From contig CAYFLU010000143.1 of the NCBI GenBank assembly GCA_964343975.1, positions 1-8,692 of the forward strand: a stretch of 8,692 nucleotides of DNA, read 5' to 3'. The notes under the pieces are model-generated. The model had not been told where the DNA came from. It did not search any database and saw only the letters and a program-made list of their open reading frames with translations. The position numbers and the translations under genes are program-made. Shown in pieces: positions 5,237 through 8,692 of the stretch. Within the stretch, counting starts at the first letter, position 1. Each line of letters opens with the position of its first letter. The DNA is from SCUN01 sp964343975. GTDB lineage: Bacteria; Acidobacteriota; Vicinamibacteria; Vicinamibacterales; SCN-69-37.

Positions 5237-5391
5237 GACGCCTAAGACACGGCAACGTGTCGCGGGGGACCCAGCGGCGCGATCGGCGCGCCAGGGGCGA
5301 ATCGTCACCGGCGTGATCGCTCGAGTGTAGTGATCATGTCGGCGGCGTAGAGGACTCCAATCCTCGAGCCCGTCAGCTAACCTCGTCGGCG
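5237..5391 (+). promoter_or_regulatory. ydaO/yuaA-type cyclic di-AMP riboswitch
   Basis: A cis-acting RNA that binds two cyclic di-AMP molecules in its family. The conserved blocks appear in order: ACGCCTAAGA at the 5' end (family CGCUUAA), then a hairpin GACACG-GCAA-CGTGTC with a GNRA loop (5246-5261), GCGGGGGACCCA (5262-5273), a variable hairpin GGCGCG/CGCGCC (5276-5292), AGGGGCGAATC (5293-5303), a hairpin GAGGA/TCCTC (5350-5365), and the hallmark 3' block CCGTCAGCTAACCTCGTCGGC-type sequence at 5370-5390. The P1 closing stem pairs CGCC (5239-5242) with GGCG (5388-5391). The SPFH Shine-Dalgarno follows 4 nt later, so control of translation initiation is likely. In known members ligand binding usually lowers expression. 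No poly-U terminator is present before the gene. Confidence 0.9.
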
Positions 5392-5395
5392 AATT

Positions 5396-5399
5396 GGAG
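5396..5399 (+). promoter_or_regulatory. Shine-Dalgarno of the SPFH gene, complementary to a riboswitch loop
   Basis: GGAG sits 6 nt before the ATG at 5406 and decides this start over the in-frame TTG at 5394, which overlaps it. ATTGGAG (5393-5399) is an exact reverse complement of CTCCAAT (5355-5361), the loop of the last riboswitch hairpin, so the site could be masked by a loop-to-tail pairing. Confidence 0.75.
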
Positions 5400-5405
5400 C
5401 TCGTC

Positions 5406-6326
5406 ATGGCCGCCTACTCGGCTGCGTCCTCGCGTCTGCGTGCGTTTGCGTTCGTTCCGGTTCTGCTCATCTTCCTCGGCATCATCTGGCTCGTCGGCTC
5501 ATCGAATCCGTCCACACCGGCGGGCTACGTCGGCTATCTCACCAAAGGGGCGGTGTTCGGTCAGGAGCGCTACTACGGCGTGCAGCGCGGGCCCGTCTCG
5601 TCGGGCCGCACCTGGCTCCTGCGCGTGACCAACATCAGCGTCACGCCCTACACCTACAGTGAAGACTTCGTCGGCGATGAGGCGGTGTTGAGTCGCGACA
5701 ACTTGAAGATCGGCTTCCGCGTGCACACCGTGTGGCGGATCGACGAGCGCAAGGTGCCGCTCTTCATGGATCGCTTCAGCACGACGCTCAGTCACGACGC
5801 GCTGTCGCGCGATCCTGACGCCATCGTGAAAGTGGCGTATGCCAACTTCATTCGCGAGCCCCTGAAGACGTACGCGCGCGACGAGGTGCAGCGTCGCAAC
5901 GGGCTGGATGTGAAGGAAGACCTGATGCCGATCGGTGAGTCGGTGCTGCGCCGGATCCGGAACTACGCCGCGGAGTCGCCGTTCATCATCACGGACGTCG
6001 TCGTCGGCAACGTGCAGTATCCGACGGCGGTGTCGGAGGCGGTGTCGGCGAAGCTGGCGGCGACGCAGGAGCTGCAGCGCATGGACACGGAGATCGAAAT
6101 CGAGCGGAAGGAACGCGTGAAGCGCGAAGTGCAGGCGCAGGGCATCGCGAATGCGATGCAGATCATCCGCGGCCAGTTGAACCCGATGTACATCCAGCAC
6201 GAGGCCATCGAAGCGCAGAAGGCGATGGTCAACTCGCAGAACCACACCGTGGTCTACATCCCCACGGGCCCGATGGGCGTGCCGGTGACGGGCACGTTCC
6301 CGACGACGGGCGGCACCATCAAGTAG
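5406..6326 (+). CDS. SPFH / band 7 / prohibitin-like membrane protein
   Basis: A 306-residue membrane-anchored scaffold protein of the SPFH (stomatin, prohibitin, flotillin, HflK/C) superfamily, whose members oligomerise and organise membrane domains or control membrane proteases. One N-terminal span covers residues 13-30 (AFAFVPVLLIFLGIIWLV). The SPFH domain follows at about 37-205, including YVGYLTKGAVFG, the strand KIGFRVHTVWRID (101-113) and ITDVVVGNVQYP (195-206). Residues about 207-260 are a charged coiled-coil-like helix (Glu/Arg/Lys/Gln-rich), then IQHEAIEAQKAM and a Gly/Thr/Pro-rich tail after TVVYIPTGP. Length fits small prohibitin-like proteins. No NfeD or protease partner is adjacent. 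The gene is monocistronic, preceded by a cyclic di-AMP riboswitch and followed by a strong hairpin terminator, so its level is probably tied to cyclic di-AMP, a signal linked to potassium, osmotic and envelope homeostasis. Confidence 0.9.
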   Translation: MAAYSAASSRLRAFAFVPVLLIFLGIIWLVGSSNPSTPAGYVGYLTKGAVFGQERYYGVQRGPVSSGRTWLLRVTNISVTPYTYSEDFVGDEAVLSRDNLKIGFRVHTVWRIDERKVPLFMDRFSTTLSHDALSRDPDAIVKVAYANFIREPLKTYARDEVQRRNGLDVKEDLMPIGESVLRRIRNYAAESPFIITDVVVGNVQYPTAVSEAVSAKLAATQELQRMDTEIEIERKERVKREVQAQGIANAMQIIRGQLNPMYIQHEAIEAQKAMVNSQNHTVVYIPTGPMGVPVTGTFPTTGGTIK

Positions 6327-6333
6327 GACGACC

Positions 6334-6376
6334 GCGCGCGCCGGTATCGCCGGCGCGCGCTACTTCTCTTTCTTCC
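6334..6376 (+). terminator. Rho-independent-type terminator after the SPFH gene
   Basis: A perfect 11-bp stem, GCGCGCGCCGG (6334-6344) and CCGGCGCGCGC (6350-6360), encloses a 5-nt loop and is followed on the plus strand by a pyrimidine run with many T (TACTTCTCTTTCTT, 6361-6374). It starts 7 nt after the SPFH stop and its last stem base is the first base of the convergent argG stop codon. On the minus strand no T-run follows, so as a terminator for argG it is weaker. Confidence 0.7.
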
Positions 6377-7697
6377 CCTCGAGCTGCGGCACGGCGCTCG
6401 CTGACGGCGCGATGAGGCCCGTCTTCGAGTAGATCATCAGCTTGTTGCGCGTGTCCGTGATGTCGAGGTTGCGCATCGTCAATTGGCCGATGCGGTCCTG
6501 CGGCGTGAAGGGCGCGTTCTCGACCTTCTCCATGCTGAGCCGTTCCGGCGCGTAGGTCAGGTTCGGGCTCTCGGTGTTCATGATCGAGTAGTCGTTGCCG
6601 CGGCGCAGCTGCACCGTGACTTCGCCCGTGACCGCGCGCGCGACCCAGCGCTGCGCCGTTTCCCGCAGCATCATCGACTGCGGATCGAACCAGCGGCCGT
6701 GATAGAGCAGCTTGCCGAGCCGACGGCCGTTGTCGCGATACTGCTCGATCGTGTCTTCGTTGTGAATGCCCGTAACGAGCCGCTCGTAGCCGATAAACAG
6801 CAGCGCCATGCCCGGCGCTTCGTAGATGCCGCGGCTCTTCGCTTCGATGATGCGGTTCTCGATCTGATCGCTCATGCCGAGACCATGGCGCCCGCCGATG
6901 GCATTGGCGTCCATCATCAACTGCACGGGATCCGTGTAGACCTGGCCGTTGATCGCGACCGGCATGCCTTCTTCATAGCGGATCGTGACGTTCTCCGGCG
7001 CGATCTTGACGTCGTCTTTCCAGAACGCGACGCCCATGATCGGGTCGACGATGGTGATGCCCGTGTTGAGCTGCTCGAGATCCTTGGCTTCGTGCGTCGC
7101 GCCGAGCATGTTGGAGTCGGTCGAGTACGCCTTCTCCTTGCTCATCTTGTACGCGAAGCCGTGCTTCTCCATGTACTCGGACATTTCCTTGCGGCCGCCG
7201 AGTTCGTCGATGAACTGCTGATCGAGCCACGGCTTGTAAATCTTCAGGCTCGGATTGGCGAGCAGGCCGTAGCGGTAGAAGCGTTCGATGTCGTTGCCCT
7301 TGAACGTCGACCCGTCGCCCCAGATGTTGACGTCGTCTTCTTTCATCGCGACGACGAGCATCGTGCCGGTGACGGCGCGACCGAGCGGCGTGGTGTTGAA
7401 GTAGGGCACGCCGGCGGTCGTCACGTGGAACGCGCCGCACTGGATCGCCGCGATGCCTTCGAGTGCGAGCTGGCGGCGGCAATCGACGAGCCGCGCCTTC
7501 TCGGCGCCGTACTCGACCGCCTTCCGCGGAATGGCGTCGTAGTCGGTTTCGTCGGGCTGGCCGAGGTTTGCCGTGTAGGCGTAGGGGATCGCGCCTTTCG
7601 CGCGCATCCAATGGAGCGCCGCGGACGTGTCGAGACCACCGGAGAACGCGATGCCGACCTTTTCGCCGGCGGGGAGAGACTGAAGGATCGTAGACAT
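6360..7697 (-). CDS. argG: Argininosuccinate synthase
   Basis: A 445-residue cytosolic enzyme that joins citrulline and aspartate with ATP to give argininosuccinate, the penultimate step of arginine synthesis. It is the long form and is similar along its whole length to the E. coli protein. The N-type ATP pyrophosphatase loop AFSGGLDTSAA is at residues 17-27, followed by YTANLGQPDE, NTTPLGRAVTGTM, WGDGSTFKGNDIERFYRYG, the substrate-binding block STDSNMLGATHEAKDLE, GGRHGLGMSDQIENRIIEAK and, near the C-terminus, IGQLTMRNLDITDTR. No key motif is missing. The ATG at 7697 is chosen because MSTILQSLP aligns with the E. coli start and GAAGG (complement of 7703-7707) sits 5 nt upstream; an in-frame TTG at 7709 overlaps that site. 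It lies 43 nt behind the permease gene on the same strand and could share its transcript. No other arginine genes or an ARG-box were seen in the window. Confidence 0.98.
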   Translation of the reverse strand: MSTILQSLPAGEKVGIAFSGGLDTSAALHWMRAKGAIPYAYTANLGQPDETDYDAIPRKAVEYGAEKARLVDCRRQLALEGIAAIQCGAFHVTTAGVPYFNTTPLGRAVTGTMLVVAMKEDDVNIWGDGSTFKGNDIERFYRYGLLANPSLKIYKPWLDQQFIDELGGRKEMSEYMEKHGFAYKMSKEKAYSTDSNMLGATHEAKDLEQLNTGITIVDPIMGVAFWKDDVKIAPENVTIRYEEGMPVAINGQVYTDPVQLMMDANAIGGRHGLGMSDQIENRIIEAKSRGIYEAPGMALLFIGYERLVTGIHNEDTIEQYRDNGRRLGKLLYHGRWFDPQSMMLRETAQRWVARAVTGEVTVQLRRGNDYSIMNTESPNLTYAPERLSMEKVENAPFTPQDRIGQLTMRNLDITDTRNKLMIYSKTGLIAPSASAVPQLEGKKEK

Positions 7698-7702
7698 CAG
7701 AG

Positions 7703-7707
7703 CCTTC
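7703..7707 (-). promoter_or_regulatory. Shine-Dalgarno of argG
   Basis: The minus strand reads GAAGG 5 nt before the ATG at 7697. This decides the argG start against the TTG at 7709. Confidence 0.7.
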
Positions 7708-7740
7708 AATGATACCGGAGCCTCGCGGCGCCGTGATCGG

Positions 7741-8692
7741 TCACTCGCGCATGATCGTGGCCGGATCGATGGCGGACGCGGTGCGGAAGGGGCCGTAGCA
7801 GGCCGCGAGCGCGACGAGCACCATGGTCACGGCGGCGAGGGCGAAGGGGCCCGGATCGGCCGGACTGATCTGGAACAGGAAGCTCTGCAGGGCCCGCGCC
7901 GCGAGCGCGGCGGCGGCGAGACCGGGGATGAGGCCGGCCAGCGTCATGCGGAGCGCCGCGCCCGCGATGAGCCGGCCGAGATCCGGTCGTGCGGCGCCGA
8001 GCGCGCTGCGGATCGCGAACTCGCGCCGCCGCTGGGAGATCGCGTAGCTCATCGTGCCGAACACGCCCATCGCCGAGAGCAGCACGCCGGCCACGCCGAA
8101 CACCGCGAGGAAGAGCGTGATCATGCGCAACGGCGCGATGAAGCGCGCGAGGTCGTGGTCGAGCGTCATGCCGTTGTCGACGACGAGTTCGGGATTGAGG
8201 CGATGCACGGCCTCCGCGAGCGCGCGCTCGATCGTCGCCGCCTCTCCGCCGGCACGCACCGTCACGGTGAGCTGGCGCCCCGGAAACTGTGCGAACGACA
8301 GTTACACGCGCGGCACCACGCGATCGTGCATCGCGCTGCGGCGAATGGCGCCGACCACACCGACGACGGTTACTTCAGGGGCGCGGGCGTTGTCGGCGGC
8401 GCCGATGCGGAGGCGCGCGCCGATCGGGCTCGCGCCCGGCCAGAGCTGCGCCGCGAGCGCGTCATTGACCACGGCCACTGCAGGGGCGCCGGCCGTGTCT
8501 GCGCCGGTGAACGCGCGCCCGCCACGGAGCGACACGCCCATCGCTGCGAAGTAGTCGGGTGTGACGGCCTCGACGCCGCCGCCGCGCTGCACATGCGTGT
8601 CGCCGTTGTCATCGATCCGCGTGAGCACGCGCTCCGCGCCGACCGCGGTCGGCACCGCAAACGTCGAGAGGCCGGTCGTCGTGCCGGGCCGC
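7741..8692 (-). pseudogene. ADOP/MacB-like ABC permease, C-terminal part, interrupted by an in-frame stop
   Basis: The 3' part of an FtsX/MacB-type permease gene that runs in from beyond the right edge. The part nearest the edge is the periplasmic MacB core (VTPDYFAAMGVSLRGGRAF, VVNDALAAQLWPG, IGARLRIG, VTVVGVVGAIRRSAMHD), which ends at VVPRV then TAA at 8302-8304. The same frame continues directly with LSFAQFPGRQLTVTVRAGGE and the final FtsX domain: a span at LRMITLFLAVFGVAGVLLSA, the cytoplasmic loop SQRRREFAIRSALGA, two more spans, and the usual end IDPATIMRE. Homologues have Tyr at the stop position (VYLSFAQ), so one base change, TAC to TAA (G to T on the plus strand at 8302), explains the break. 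There is no frameshift. The family exports peptides, antibiotics or lipoproteins with a separate ATPase; the substrate here is unknown. Alternatives are a sequencing error or stop-codon readthrough. Confidence 0.85.

Noticed and set aside
6483..7712. Long open plus-strand frame (409 codons) antisense to argG
   Set aside because: It mirrors the codon structure of argG, a certain gene, and gives a composition typical of antisense frames (many Arg, Val, Asp, His).
8263..8304. Two separate permease genes or a frameshift at the right edge
   Set aside because: The two segments are in the same frame and join exactly across one TAA, so a single gene with a nonsense codon is the simpler reading.

Overview
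The window is GC-rich (by eye well over 60%) and reads like an environmental Acidobacteriota chromosome. The main phylum clue is the MacB/FtsX-type permease at the right edge, which has the layout of the acidobacterial 'ADOP' permeases. An S9 acylaminoacyl-peptidase-type protease and a Thr/Gly-linker lipoprotein cytochrome fit that assignment. It is an inference; Gemmatimonadota also carry such permeases. There are no tRNA, rRNA, CRISPR or transposase genes.

Layout, left to right. (1) 2-754 (+): C-terminal catalytic domain of an S9 prolyl-oligopeptidase-family peptidase, cut by the window edge. Its stop codon directly abuts that of the next, convergent gene. (2) 1831-755 (-): a two-gene unit, a VOC/glyoxalase-fold protein followed 12 nt later by an HTH-WYL (YafY-type) regulator. 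(3) 1928-2437 (+): an SSAT/thialysine-acetyltransferase-like GNAT enzyme, divergent from the VOC gene, with a good promoter overlapped by a perfect 8-bp inverted repeat. (4) 2537-2418 (-): a 39-codon ORF with one predicted membrane span, overlapping the GNAT 3' end. (5) 2630-3844 (+): a 404-residue orphan protein. (6) 3895-5162 (+): a two-gene unit of a lipoprotein monohaem cytochrome c on a Thr/Gly-Ser-Thr linker and a four-helix membrane protein with one His at each helix. A TTGACA promoter with a perfect palindrome in its spacer precedes it. (7) 5202-6326 (+): promoter, a ydaO-type cyclic di-AMP riboswitch, and an SPFH/prohibitin-like membrane protein, ending in a GC-rich terminator. (8) 7697-6360 (-): argininosuccinate synthase (argG, long E. 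coli-type form). (9) >8692-7741 (-): the 3' part of an ADOP/MacB-like permease interrupted by one in-frame TAA.

The most notable element is the riboswitch. The conserved ydaO core blocks are all present in order, the RNA begins about where the upstream promoter should start transcription, and a hairpin loop inside it is a perfect 7-nt complement of the SPFH ribosome-binding site. This suggests cyclic di-AMP control of an SPFH membrane-scaffold protein. The second is the putative b-haem/c-haem pair at 3895-5162, which looks like a small membrane electron-transfer module under a dedicated operator. Several genes here (GNAT, orphan, cytochrome) have their best -10 within about 6-15 nt of the start codon and lack a Shine-Dalgarno, suggesting leaderless or near-leaderless mRNAs. 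The VOC, four-His, SPFH and argG genes have clear Shine-Dalgarno sites.
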